Of a DNA stretch of 64,000 nucleotides, positions 1-8,336 are shown one piece after another. The position numbers were made by a program, and so were the translations under genes. The stretch lies in contig NZ_JOPG01000010.1 in the NCBI RefSeq assembly GCF_002153605.1, positions 62,001 to 126,000 of the forward strand, read 5' to 3'. Each line of letters starts with the position of its first letter. Position 1 is the first letter of the stretch. The DNA is from Acetobacter malorum. Lineage in GTDB: Bacteria > Pseudomonadota > Alphaproteobacteria > Acetobacterales > Acetobacteraceae. The notes beneath the pieces are model-generated. The model was not told the DNA's origin and did not search any database. It worked only from the letters and a program-made list of their open reading frames with translations.

Positions 1-468
1 TGCAATGGCCTGATCAACCAGAGCTTCTGCCTTCTGCTGGTCCAGAGACTGACCCAGCACACCCCGTGCGGCTTCAACAGCCACATCAACAGCGGCCTGA
101 CGCACTTCCTTGATTGCTGCGCGTTCTACGGCAGCAATCCGGTCCCGTGCCATCTGCTCATGACGCTGCACGGCAGCTTCTGCTTCTGCGCGAGCTTTTT
201 CAGCCAGTTCCGCAGCATGCTGCAGAGACTGCTCAACCATAGTTTTGGCTTCAACCAGAGCCTGCTCACGCTCACGCGTGGCATCTTCCAGCATCTGCTC
301 GGCTTCCCGACGGAGCTGGGCTGATTCGTCCAGTTCCTGCCGGATGCGGGCTGCACGGCTATCCAGGATAGTCGCGATAGGAGCCCAGACCTTGCGGCCA
401 AAGAAGATGAAAAACAGAACGAAGGAAACAGCGACCCAGAAACCTGCTTCGTGAAAAATGCCAGACAT
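1..468 (-). CDS. atpF: ATP synthase F0 subunit b (partial, C-terminus outside window)
   Basis: Subunit b of the proton-translocating ATP synthase, part of the peripheral stalk that holds F1 against the membrane a subunit. The ATG at 468 opens a frame that stays open to base 1 (156 codons seen). One hydrophobic segment lies near residues 9-30 (WVAVSFVLFFIFF), followed by a long charged, Ala/Glu/Arg-rich helix typical of the stalk coiled coil. It is the last gene visible of the minus-strand F0 run atpI-atpB-atpE-b'-b, 24 bp after b'. The F1 genes are not in the window, in line with the usual split of F0 and F1 operons in this group of Alphaproteobacteria. Identification is secure from sequence and context; the C-terminus is missing because of the window edge, not a mutation. 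Confidence 0.93.
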   Translation of the reverse strand, partial: MSGIFHEAGFWVAVSFVLFFIFFGRKVWAPIATILDSRAARIRQELDESAQLRREAEQMLEDATREREQALVEAKTMVEQSLQHAAELAEKARAEAEAAVQRHEQMARDRIAAVERAAIKEVRQAAVDVAVEAARGVLGQSLDQQKAEALVDQAIA

Positions 469-492
469 GACTATAAGTTCTCCCGGAGCCGG

Positions 493-1092
493 TCAGATAT
501 TCTGGTGCGCGATCGCGCCGTCAACCTTCTGCGCCACAAGCTGGGCGTCGGGTGCGACACCTGTCAGGCGGGAAACGAGCGCCTGCGTGGTATCAGCAGC
601 AATTTCTTTGAGCGTACCGAAAGCCTGAGCTTTTTCGGCAGCAATACGTTTTTCAGCGTCAGCAATTTCAGCTGAAAGACGGGCATTGATTTCTGCCAGC
701 TTCTGATCTGCAGCCTGCTGTTCAGCGTCCAGCGTTTTCTGCAGATTGGCCTGAGCTTCAGCCATGGCATCTTTACGCGCCTGCTGGAGTTCCGCCACCG
801 CTTTGTCTGCATCCTGTTTTGCAGAGCGCGCAACATCAAGGTCACCCGAGATACGCTTACTCCGGTCTTCCAGAACGCGGCCAACGCGCGGCAGCATTAC
901 CTGGCTCAGCACCAGGTAAAAGCCCAGGAAGATCACAGCACCCCAGATTACCTGACCGGTAACCAGGGGGTTGTGAAAATCAAGCTGAGGCATCCCTGCG
1001 GCGTATGCACCAGGTGCAGCCATTACCAGAAGAGACACGCCGGATACCGTAGCGAGTAAACCGGCACGGACAATCTTCATCATGACACCCAC
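493..1092 (-). CDS. atpF2: ATP synthase F0 subunit b'
   Basis: Second b-type stalk subunit (b'), forming a b/b' heterodimer in the peripheral stalk, as in photosynthetic and many alphaproteobacterial ATP synthases. The GTG at 1092 is favoured because GGGAGG lies 7 bases before it; ATGs at residues 4 and 5 are further from any ribosome site. Residues 5-31 look like a cleavable signal sequence (basic start, hydrophobic core, end near AYAAG), followed by a second hydrophobic segment (QVIWGAVIFLGFYLVL, about 47-62) that is the normal membrane anchor, then a long charged Ala/Lys/Glu helix. The length (199 residues) exceeds a plain b subunit because of this N-terminal extension. It lies between atpE and atpF in one transcription unit. 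Confidence 0.92.
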   Translation of the reverse strand: MGVMMKIVRAGLLATVSGVSLLVMAAPGAYAAGMPQLDFHNPLVTGQVIWGAVIFLGFYLVLSQVMLPRVGRVLEDRSKRISGDLDVARSAKQDADKAVAELQQARKDAMAEAQANLQKTLDAEQQAADQKLAEINARLSAEIADAEKRIAAEKAQAFGTLKEIAADTTQALVSRLTGVAPDAQLVAQKVDGAIAHQNI

Positions 1093-1121
1093 AGGAAGGC
1101 CTCCCTTTTCCTACCGTTTTA

Positions 1122-1355
1122 TCAGACGAACAGGATCAGGAACGCGATGAGAAGCGCGAACAGCGCGATAGCTTCTGTCAGCGCGAAGCCCAGCATGCCC
1201 AGACCGAACACGTGCGGACGAGATGCGGGGTTGCGAGCAATGCTGCTCACCAGCGTTGAAAAGATGTTGCCGAGGCCGATACCAACGCCGGCGAGGGCGA
1301 TTACGGCGATACCTGCACCGATTTCCCGGGCTGCAGCGATGTCCATATCAGTCAC
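1122..1355 (-). CDS. atpE: ATP synthase F0 subunit c (proteolipid)
   Basis: Proteolipid that forms the rotating c-ring of the ATP synthase. The 77 residues fold as two membrane helices joined by a short polar loop. The first helix has the Gly-rich packing pattern ([17 protein letters not shown]), the loop contains R41-N42-P43, and the second helix carries the proton-binding carboxylate E61 ([13 protein letters not shown]). A glutamate here fits a proton-driven ring; residues needed for sodium binding were not obvious. It lies between atpB (upstream) and the b' gene on the minus strand, with normal spacing. Length and motifs match the family closely. Confidence 0.96.
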   Translation of the reverse strand: MTDMDIAAAREIGAGIAVIALAGVGIGLGNIFSTLVSSIARNPASRPHVFGLGMLGFALTEAIALFALLIAFLILFV

Positions 1356-1399
1356 TTCCTTGTTAAAAAGTACAGTTCAAACGAAACGGGCAAAGCAGC

Positions 1400-2149
1400 T
1401 CAGTGAGCCACGGCCTCCCGCAGGTAGATGCACGTCAGAATGGCAAACACATAGGCCTGCAGCACACCAACAAGCAACTCAAGAGCCACCAGCGCCATGT
1501 TAATGGCAATAGGCCCTATCGCAAACACATCACCCACCACACCAAAACCGGCGAGCATGATGACGAAGCTTGCGAAAATATCGAACATGACGTGTCCGGC
1601 GACCATGTTTGCAAACAGTCGGATGGACAGGCTCACGGGGCGAGAGAGAAAGGACAGGATCTCAATCGGGATCAGCAGCGGCGCGAGGAACATGCTGGCA
1701 CCAGCCGGCATGAAGTGCGCAAAGAAGCGGAACCCCTGCACCTTGAGCGACACGATCACCGTCAGCAGGAACACCATCACGGCAAGGCCGAGGGTCACTG
1801 CAATGTGGCTGGTGAAGGTGAAGGAGAAAGGCAGCAGGCCGATATAGTTCCCGGCCAGAATGAAGAAGAACAGCGTGAAGATGAACGGGAAGAACGCCGT
1901 GCCTTCCGGCCCGATGGTGTCCACCGCCATGCTGTGAATGAATTCGTAGCACACCTCGGCAGCAGCCTGGAAACGACCAGGCACCACAGCAGCAGGGCGC
2001 ATACCGAAATACAGGAACGCAAGAACCAGGCACGCAGCCAGGATCATGTAGAGAGGTGACTGACTGAAGCGCAGCGCCTCACCAAGCCCGCCAAGAACGG
2101 GATGAAGCTCGAACTGACCAAGTACGTCGATACTGGAACCGCCCGCCAA
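1400..2149 (-). CDS. atpB: ATP synthase F0 subunit a
   Basis: Membrane stator subunit that forms the two proton half-channels against the c-ring. The 249-residue protein has five to six hydrophobic helices. The essential arginine is R177 in the hallmark sequence SLSIRLFANMVAGH, and the last helix contains the expected polar pair region (LELLVGVLQAYVFAIL, about 224-239). FELHP near residue 13 is the usual N-terminal signature. It follows atpI and precedes atpE in the F0 operon on the minus strand. The length is normal for the family and no disruption is visible. Confidence 0.96.
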   Translation of the reverse strand: MAGGSSIDVLGQFELHPVLGGLGEALRFSQSPLYMILAACLVLAFLYFGMRPAAVVPGRFQAAAEVCYEFIHSMAVDTIGPEGTAFFPFIFTLFFFILAGNYIGLLPFSFTFTSHIAVTLGLAVMVFLLTVIVSLKVQGFRFFAHFMPAGASMFLAPLLIPIEILSFLSRPVSLSIRLFANMVAGHVMFDIFASFVIMLAGFGVVGDVFAIGPIAINMALVALELLVGVLQAYVFAILTCIYLREAVAH

Positions 2150-2207
2150 AACCGTTCTCCTACTCCACTGTGCCCGGACTATCCTGCCGGGCCTTCAGCT
2201 TTCCAAC

Positions 2208-2507
2208 TCACTGTTCCGGTGGCTTTACCAGCCGCCAGACATTCAGCACTCCTGCACTTCCGCCCATCAGCGCGAAGATAATCAGGAAAACAGCGCGGGT
2301 ATGGAACCAACGGTCCAGCCCCCACCCTACAGCAACCCCAACCACCAGTGCGGAAATCATTTCCGTCCCGGCTCTGAGCGCCAGTGCCGGTAAGGACTGT
2401 TCATCCTTCTCAGACTTACTGGCTTTTTCATCCTCTTCTACCCGACCGGAGCGGCGTTCTGCCTCTCTCAATCGCTTAGCAAAAGACTCGTCGCTGTCTT
2501 CACCCAT
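2208..2507 (-). CDS. atpI: ATP synthase assembly protein I (AtpI/AtpZ-like)
   Basis: Small membrane protein that heads the F0 operon; members of this family help assemble the c-ring or transport divalent ions for the synthase. The ATG at 2507 is chosen because GGGAG lies 8 bases upstream; a longer frame to 2555 would add 16 residues without a ribosome site. The 99-residue product starts with about 45 charged residues (Glu/Lys-rich), followed by two hydrophobic helices (MISALVVGVAVGWGLDRWF and FLIIFALMGGSAGVLNV), the usual AtpI hairpin. The promoter of the F0 operon should lie just upstream, between this gene and ftsY (2508-2641). Confidence 0.85.
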   Translation of the reverse strand: MGEDSDESFAKRLREAERRSGRVEEDEKASKSEKDEQSLPALALRAGTEMISALVVGVAVGWGLDRWFHTRAVFLIIFALMGGSAGVLNVWRLVKPPEQ

Positions 2508-2641
2508 ACTTCGCACTCCCAGAAGGGTGCAGGCGCTTGCTAACGGCGCTGCCATATCCTGTCAAGGAAGCATCCGTAGCACTGAGCGGAAAATCCGTCA
2601 CGCATGCAAAAAAAGCGCACCAACGGACTATTCCGCCTGCG

Positions 2642-3586
2642 TCAGGATGCGGTTTCTGCCTCCGCTTCCGGCGTGCCGACCAGCCCCTTCGCAAAGTCCT
2701 GTGCCGAGAAGGGTCGCAGGTCTTCCACCTGCTCGCCCACGCCTACGGCATGCACCGGCAGACCGAAGCTATCTGCCAGCGCCACCACAATGCCGCCACG
2801 GGCCGAGCCATCCAGTTTGGTCACCACAAGGCCCGTCACGTTCACCAGCTCACGGAACACGCGCACCTGCTCCATGGCGTTCTGCCCGGTGGTGGCATCC
2901 AGCACCAGCAGGACGGAATGGGGAGCCGTCTCATCAAATTTCCGCATGACGCGAATAATTTTGGCCAGCTCTTCCATCAGCGCGCTTTTGTTGTGCAGAC
3001 GGCCCGCCGTATCCACAAACAGCAGGTCCGCATCCTGCGCCTTGGCGCGCTTCAGGCCTTCAAACGCCAGACCAGCAGCATCCGCATTAGGAGCACCGGC
3101 AATCACCTGACAGCCAGTGCGCTCACCCCACACCTGCAACTGCTCCACAGCGGCGGCGCGGAAGGTATCGCCTGCCACCATCATCACTTTCTTGCCCTGA
3201 TCGGTGAAAGAGCGGGCCATTTTACCAATGGTCGTTGTCTTGCCCACGCCATTCACGCCCACCACCAGCACCACATGCGGCTTGTGTGCCGGGTCCGGCT
3301 CGAACGGGATAGCGACCGGTTCCAGCACGCTGGCAATTTCATCCGCCAGTGCGGTGCGGATTTCCTCATCCGTGACTTCTGTGCCGAAACGGGTGCTGCG
3401 GAACGAGTCGATAATGCGCTCCGCCACAGCAGGGCCGAGGTCTGCCGTAATCAGCAGGTCTTCCAGCTCTTCAAGCGCCTCATCATCCAGCTTACGCTTA
3501 GTGAAGACGGATGTGAGACCACCGCCCAGCTTCTGCGTTGAGCGGGAGAGGCCCTTCTTGAGCCGTGAAAAAAAACCTAGCGCCAT
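2642..3586 (-). CDS. ftsY: Signal recognition particle receptor FtsY
   Basis: GTPase receptor that docks the SRP-ribosome complex at the membrane for co-translational insertion of membrane proteins. The ATG at 3586 (MALGFFSRLKKGL) is the natural start: it lies 1 bp after the mtaB stop, has AAAGGG upstream, and begins with the conserved amphipathic membrane-binding helix. The longer frame to 3700 would run inside mtaB. The 314-residue protein has the NG domain only, with no long acidic A domain. G1 is GVNGVGKTTTIGKMA, G3 is DTAGR, G4 is TKLDGSARGG, and the C-terminus is typical (FSAQDFAKGLVG). Tight coupling to mtaB suggests one transcript. Confidence 0.95.
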   Translation of the reverse strand: MALGFFSRLKKGLSRSTQKLGGGLTSVFTKRKLDDEALEELEDLLITADLGPAVAERIIDSFRSTRFGTEVTDEEIRTALADEIASVLEPVAIPFEPDPAHKPHVVLVVGVNGVGKTTTIGKMARSFTDQGKKVMMVAGDTFRAAAVEQLQVWGERTGCQVIAGAPNADAAGLAFEGLKRAKAQDADLLFVDTAGRLHNKSALMEELAKIIRVMRKFDETAPHSVLLVLDATTGQNAMEQVRVFRELVNVTGLVVTKLDGSARGGIVVALADSFGLPVHAVGVGEQVEDLRPFSAQDFAKGLVGTPEAEAETAS

Positions 3587-3587
3587 C

Positions 3588-4832
3588 TCAAACCCTTTCC
3601 GCCAGCAGACCCGCGGCATCCGCCGCAACAGCCCGCAGGCTGATAATCTCGCCCGTTTCCGCCTCACCCTCCGCAAGACGGACGGGGGCAAACTGTTCAC
3701 TATGCCCGGATGTGGGCGTTTCCATCAGCACGCGCAAAGTCTGCCCAAGCAGACTCTGGTAATACCGCTCAGCCGAGGCCGCTCCCACCTCCCGCAGGCG
3801 GGCAGCGCGCGCCTTGCGCTCCGGCACCGGCACGGCACGCATCCGCGCTGCCGGGGTGCCCGGACGCTCGCTGTAGGGGAAGACATGCAGATACGGCACG
3901 CCCTGCGCCTCCAGAAAAGCGCGTGTTTCTTCAAACAGCGCCTCATCTTCCGTCGGGAATCCGGCAATTACGTCCGCACCGATGCCGATATCGGGACGCA
4001 GCTTGCGGGCACGTTCAATCACCCGCGCAGCGTCTTCCGCCAGATGGCGGCGCTTCATGCGCTTGAGGATAAGGTCAGACCCGGCCTGAAGCGAGAGATG
4101 GAGATACGGCATGAAGCGCGGCTCATGCTCCAGCAGTCGCCAGATATCCTCGTCAATTTCCACGGGATCGACCGAGGACAGACGCAGACGCTCAAGCTGC
4201 GGCACCAGCCCCAGCACCCGGCGGCACAACTGCCCAAGCGAGGGCGTGCCCGGCAGGTCCCCGCCCCACGACGTCATGTCCACGCCGGTCAGCACCACTT
4301 CCCGGTAGCCCGATTCGACCAGAGCGCGTACCTGCTCCACCACCACGCCAACCGGGGCGGAACGGGACGGCCCGCGCCCGAATGGAATGATGCAGAAGGT
4401 GCAGCGATGGTCACACCCCTGCTGCACCTGCACAAAGGCACGCGTCCGGCCTGCAAACTCCGTCACCAGATGCGCGGCGGTTTCCTTGGCAGCCATAATG
4501 TCCGAGACGGCAAGCGGCTCGTTCATGGCAGCGGGAGCCCAGCTTTCTGCTTTCAGCTTTTCTTCATTCCCCAGCACGCGCGTCACACCCGGCAGGGTGG
4601 CCCAGCGGTCCGGGTCGATCTGCGCGGCACAGCCGGTCACCACAATGCGGGCCTCCGGGTTGTCCCGATGCGCACGGCGGATGGCCTGGCGGGCCTGCCG
4701 CTCAGCCTCACCCGTCACGGCACAGGTGTTGACGATAATCACGTCTTCCAGCGACGCTGCATGCTCGCGCATGACTTCGCTTTCCCACGTATTCAGCCGG
4801 CAGCCGAATGTCAGAATTTCCGGACGGGTCAT
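3588..4832 (-). CDS. mtaB: tRNA N6-threonylcarbamoyladenosine methylthiotransferase MtaB
   Basis: Radical-SAM enzyme that adds a methylthio group to t6A37 of tRNAs reading ANN codons. Domain order: N-terminal UPF0004 domain with three cluster cysteines (C11, C37, C68), a radical-SAM domain with CxxxCxxC at C140, C144 and C147, and a C-terminal TRAM-like segment (about 345-414). FGCRLN near the start rather than the MiaB-type signature favours MtaB. The start overlaps the dapF stop by 4 bases (ATGA), implying translational coupling; ftsY begins 1 bp after its stop. Length (414) is normal. Confidence 0.93.
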   Translation of the reverse strand: MTRPEILTFGCRLNTWESEVMREHAASLEDVIIVNTCAVTGEAERQARQAIRRAHRDNPEARIVVTGCAAQIDPDRWATLPGVTRVLGNEEKLKAESWAPAAMNEPLAVSDIMAAKETAAHLVTEFAGRTRAFVQVQQGCDHRCTFCIIPFGRGPSRSAPVGVVVEQVRALVESGYREVVLTGVDMTSWGGDLPGTPSLGQLCRRVLGLVPQLERLRLSSVDPVEIDEDIWRLLEHEPRFMPYLHLSLQAGSDLILKRMKRRHLAEDAARVIERARKLRPDIGIGADVIAGFPTEDEALFEETRAFLEAQGVPYLHVFPYSERPGTPAARMRAVPVPERKARAARLREVGAASAERYYQSLLGQTLRVLMETPTSGHSEQFAPVRLAEGEAETGEIISLRAVAADAAGLLAERV

Positions 4833-5641
4833 GAGGCGTAGGTGGCCAGATCCACCATTCCGTCAAACGCTGTTGCAGCTGGGCCCGTCATCAGCACATG
4901 GCCGTTTTCAGCCCACTCAATCTGCAAAATACCGCCATCCAGCTCCACGGCGCAGCGGCGTTCCACCAGCCCGCGGCGCACGGCATTGACCACCGCCGCA
5001 CACGCGCCGGACCCGCAAGCTTCCGTCACCCCTGCCCCGCGTTCATGCACTTTCAGGCGCATGTGCTCCGGGCTGTCTATGCGGGCAAAACCAATATTGG
5101 CGCGATCAGGGAAGAGCGGGTCATGCTCCAGCGCACTGCCATGGCTGAGCATCGAAAAATCTTTCACAAAAAAAGTTGCGTGTGGGTTCCCCATAGAGGC
5201 CGCAGCCGGGTCGCCCTCCAGAGGCAGATGGAGTGTGTCCATCTCGGTTGCCAGAGGCACAGCCTGCCAGTCCAGCTTTGGGGTGCCCATATCGACCGTC
5301 ACCAGCCCGTTTTGTTCAATCCGGGCCGGCAGGGTTCCGGCCCGTGTTTGCAGCACGGGGGTGCGGTTGCCGGTCTGGCGAAACACCAGATCCGCTACAC
5401 AGCGGGACGCATTGCCGCAGGCACCTGCCTCTGACCCATCCGGGTTGAAAAAGCGCACAAACACATGCGCCCCCTCCGCACAGGCCGGACGGAGCGTTAC
5501 CAGCTGGTCAAAGCCAATCCCTCTGCGGCGGTCAGCAAGGGCTGCAATCCGCGCGGGGGTGAGGGACAGATGGCCGGCACGCTCGTCGAGAATGACAAAG
5601 TCATTCCCAAGCCCGTGCATCTTGGAGAAAGAGGTCTGCAT
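4829..5641 (-). CDS. dapF: Diaminopimelate epimerase
   Basis: Cofactor-independent epimerase that converts LL- to meso-diaminopimelate, the precursor of lysine and of peptidoglycan cross-links; cytosolic. The two catalytic cysteines are visible in their conserved settings: C75 in GACGNASRC and C209 in ACGSGACAA. The start [15 protein letters not shown] is the family signature. Length 270 is normal. It overlaps mtaB by 4 bp and lies 58 bp downstream of gloA, so gloA-dapF-mtaB-ftsY probably forms one minus-strand transcript. The dapF-mtaB-ftsY order is common in related Alphaproteobacteria. Confidence 0.96.
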   Translation of the reverse strand: MQTSFSKMHGLGNDFVILDERAGHLSLTPARIAALADRRRGIGFDQLVTLRPACAEGAHVFVRFFNPDGSEAGACGNASRCVADLVFRQTGNRTPVLQTRAGTLPARIEQNGLVTVDMGTPKLDWQAVPLATEMDTLHLPLEGDPAAASMGNPHATFFVKDFSMLSHGSALEHDPLFPDRANIGFARIDSPEHMRLKVHERGAGVTEACGSGACAAVVNAVRRGLVERRCAVELDGGILQIEWAENGHVLMTGPAATAFDGMVDLATYAS

Positions 5642-5699
5642 ACCGCGCCTTATAAGGCAGATCAGCCCCTAATGCCATTGCGGAACAGGGCTGTGAGAC

Positions 5700-6101
5700 T
5701 CAGAGAAAACGCCCCGGCTCACCGCGGCCCAGCACTTCAATTTTATACCCGTCCGGATCGGTCAGGAAAAAGAAGGTGCCGATAATCCGGTTATCGGTTT
5801 CCAGAGTTTTGATGGGCGTGGGCGAGAAACCTGCCGCATCCAGACGCGCATGCTCGGAGGCCAGATCCTCAACAGAAACAGCCAGATGCCCGTAGCCATC
5901 CCCCAGCGCATAAGGCTCGGTACGGCCATGATTGATGGTCAGCTCCAGCTCAAACGTCTGCTCGTCATTGGCCAGATAAATCAGCGTGAAGCTGTCAAAC
6001 ACCAGCCGGTCAACCGGCTTGAGGCCAAATGCGGTCTCGTAAAATGCCAGCGAACGCTCTTCATCAAGAACACGCAGCATGGAATGGATCATTTTCGCCA
6101 C
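5700..6101 (-). CDS. gloA: Lactoylglutathione lyase (glyoxalase I)
   Basis: Metal-dependent enzyme that isomerises the hemithioacetal of methylglyoxal and glutathione to S-lactoylglutathione. The GTG at 6101 is favoured: GAGGGGGA lies 7 bases upstream and the protein then begins VAKMIHSMLRVLD, the normal family start. The frame can extend to 6134, but without a ribosome site. Two VOC beta-alpha-beta-beta-beta modules are visible, with metal-ligand candidates His near the start (MIHSMLRV), a Glu in FELELTINHG, His in GYGHLAVSV, and Glu near the end (YKIEVLGR). Products of this size (133 residues) are usual for bacterial GloA. Confidence 0.9.
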   Translation of the reverse strand: MAKMIHSMLRVLDEERSLAFYETAFGLKPVDRLVFDSFTLIYLANDEQTFELELTINHGRTEPYALGDGYGHLAVSVEDLASEHARLDAAGFSPTPIKTLETDNRIIGTFFFLTDPDGYKIEVLGRGEPGRFL

Positions 6102-6265
6102 AAGACAGTCCCCCTCTGACATTGGCTTCGTCAAAATTTGCAGTGCTCATAACGCGGAAGCCGGTCTTGCTGAAATTATTTTTTAAAAAAATAGTCTTTA
6201 CGCACGGCTCGGCAAAATGGTTTCAAACAATAAATGAACCTGCTCCGGGGATAATATTTAAAGAA

Positions 6266-8221
6266 ATGACCACCTTTTCTCTTCTGCCTGCGCCAGCATC
6301 ACGCCAGATGCGGACATGGCTTTGTGTTGGCACTATTCTGGCGACAGGGCTGCTCAGCACGCAGCTTTCCGGCACGGCCTACGCAGCGGAAGATGAAACG
6401 GCCTCTCTGGAAGCGCTGGAACACCAGATGGCGCAAATTCAGGAGCAGCAGAAAGCCCTCCAGAAAGCACTGGTGGGCATGCAAAAGCAGATTGCCGCGC
6501 ACCGGGCTGCGCTGACGCATGGCGGAAGCGGTGGCTCCGCCACACAATCCGCCGTTGGCGGGAGCAGCCACCATACGCTGACAACAGCGCGGAACACGAC
6601 CACGGGCAGCGGCACGAGCCATAAAGGCTGGTCCCCGGAGACGGGGTCTGAAGATGTGGGCATTGAATCGGCCGACACGACCTCAACGGCTATGAACACC
6701 GCGCATCATACCGGACGCCACGCCACGGGGCCGGATGCGCAACCTGTGTTCTCCGGTCAGGATGACCACCCGGATGTGGAAGCCGTGATTGGCCACCGTG
6801 CGGAAGACATGATTTCCCGCATTGCCGAAAACAGCGTTGGCCCGCATGCGCGTGAAACAGCGGGCGCACAGGCCGCCGGTGCGCTGGGTGACCACGGTGT
6901 ATTCCATATGGGGCCGGTCACCCTCATTCTGGGTGGCTTTCTGGATGCGTCCGCCGTGGTGGAAAACCGCCACGTGCCCTCCGGCACCTTCAACTACTGG
7001 CAGGCGATGCCGTATCCCAACGAGTCCCGCTACCACACCAACAATTTTGAAGGCAGCGCGCGCTACAGTCGTATCTCGCTCATGGCCCGTGGCAATGTGG
7101 ATACGCACTCTACCATTTCCGGCTTTTTTGAAATGGACTTCGGGGCTGGTGCGGCCACGACCGACGCCTATGAAAGCAACAGCTACGCCTTCCGCATGCG
7201 GCAGGCCTATCTGGCGTATGATAACAGTGACCTGAACTTCCACTTCCTCGCCGGTCAGGCGTGGAGCATGCTCACGCCGGGCCGTATCGGTATTATTCCG
7301 CGTCAGGAAAGTTTGCCGGAAACTGTCGAGTCTTCCATGCTGGCGGGCCAGACATGGGCGCGGCAGTTGCAGTTCCGGTTTGTGAAGGATTTCCTCCAGC
7401 ACCGCCTGTGGCTGGGCCTGTCCATCGAAAACTCTGCCACGTTGTATGATACCACCGGCTTTACCAATTCCGATGGCACCGTCACGCTGCCCAACGGCAA
7501 GACCGCGACCGTCAGCAGTAACGGCACGGGCCTGACCAATGATGCCCCCTTCTCCAACGAGATTGCGCCGGATGTGATCGGCAAGGTCGCGTGGGACCCG
7601 CACTGGGGCCATTACGAAGCCGTGGGCATCCTGCATTTCCCGCATGACCGCGTAGCCTCCCTCGGGCAGGGCCATAACAATACTGCCATTGCTGGCGGCG
7701 GCGGTGGGTCCATGGTGCTGCCGGTTCTGCCGCATAAGGTGGAAGTGCGTCTGGCCGGACTGGCCGGGGTTGGCATAGGCCGCTACGGCTCTGTGCTGCT
7801 GCCTGACGCCACGCTGAAAGCCGATGGTGACGTTGCCCCCATCCCCTCCATTCAGGCCACGGGCGGCGTGATTGCCCACCCCACGCCGCGTGTGGATGTG
7901 TATGGCTTCTTTGGGTATCAGGAAGCCGGACGCCGCTATTCCAATTATGGCGGTGGGGCGTATGGCTACGGAAACCCCAATTATTCCAACCTCGGGTGTG
8001 AGACCGAATTGTCCACTCTGGGCTGCACGGCCAACACCCGCAGCGTCATGGAAGCGACCGTCGGTGCATGGTATCGCTTCTTCAAAGGACATTACGGAAC
8101 GGTGGAAGCCGGAGCCCAGCTTGCCTACTCCCGCAGGGACGCCTGGAAGGGTCAGGGCGGGGGGCCGGATACAAGTATGAGTCAGATATTTCTGGACTTC
8201 CGTTACCTGCCGTTCCAGTAA
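6266..8221 (+). CDS. Outer-membrane porin-like protein with N-terminal coiled coil (DcaP-like)
   Basis: Probable trimeric outer-membrane channel. The ATG at 6266 gives a signal peptide (core TWLCVGTILATGLLSTQL, end near AYAA); the frame upstream to 6029 overlaps gloA on the other strand and is unlikely to be translated. Residues about 33-68 form a Gln/Glu/Ala heptad-like coiled coil (LEALEHQMAQIQEQQKALQK), followed by a low-complexity Ser/Thr/His/Gly linker and, from about residue 215, alternating hydrophobic beta strands to a C-terminal strand ending in FLDFRYLPFQ, typical of porins. The fold resembles DcaP-type porins, but the substrate cannot be read from sequence. An AT-rich stretch at 6135-6265 probably contains its promoter. 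Confidence 0.72.
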   Translation: MTTFSLLPAPASRQMRTWLCVGTILATGLLSTQLSGTAYAAEDETASLEALEHQMAQIQEQQKALQKALVGMQKQIAAHRAALTHGGSGGSATQSAVGGSSHHTLTTARNTTTGSGTSHKGWSPETGSEDVGIESADTTSTAMNTAHHTGRHATGPDAQPVFSGQDDHPDVEAVIGHRAEDMISRIAENSVGPHARETAGAQAAGALGDHGVFHMGPVTLILGGFLDASAVVENRHVPSGTFNYWQAMPYPNESRYHTNNFEGSARYSRISLMARGNVDTHSTISGFFEMDFGAGAATTDAYESNSYAFRMRQAYLAYDNSDLNFHFLAGQAWSMLTPGRIGIIPRQESLPETVESSMLAGQTWARQLQFRFVKDFLQHRLWLGLSIENSATLYDTTGFTNSDGTVTLPNGKTATVSSNGTGLTNDAPFSNEIAPDVIGKVAWDPHWGHYEAVGILHFPHDRVASLGQGHNNTAIAGGGGGSMVLPVLPHKVEVRLAGLAGVGIGRYGSVLLPDATLKADGDVAPIPSIQATGGVIAHPTPRVDVYGFFGYQEAGRRYSNYGGGAYGYGNPNYSNLGCETELSTLGCTANTRSVMEATVGAWYRFFKGHYGTVEAGAQLAYSRRDAWKGQGGGPDTSMSQIFLDFRYLPFQ

Positions 8222-8336
8222 CACACCACGCTTACCGATAAGCGCTTAGGGCAAAAGTTCTCCGGCCAGGCCTCTGGCCATTCATGCGGGGAACCTTTAT
8301 CCCCCCATACATCTTGTTGCCTGGACCTAAAGTAGA

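Noticed and set aside
3204..4841. Plus-strand 545-codon open frame
   Set aside because: It lies opposite mtaB and ftsY, whose motifs are unmistakable; the plus frame reads as low-complexity Arg/His/Ala with no family resemblance.
6683..8224. Minus-strand 513-codon open frame
   Set aside because: It is antisense to the porin-like gene, which has a signal peptide and beta pattern; the minus frame has none.
8239..8248. Palindrome TAAGCGCTTA between porin and helicase
   Set aside because: A lone 10-base palindrome with no T-run or repeat partner; it could be chance.
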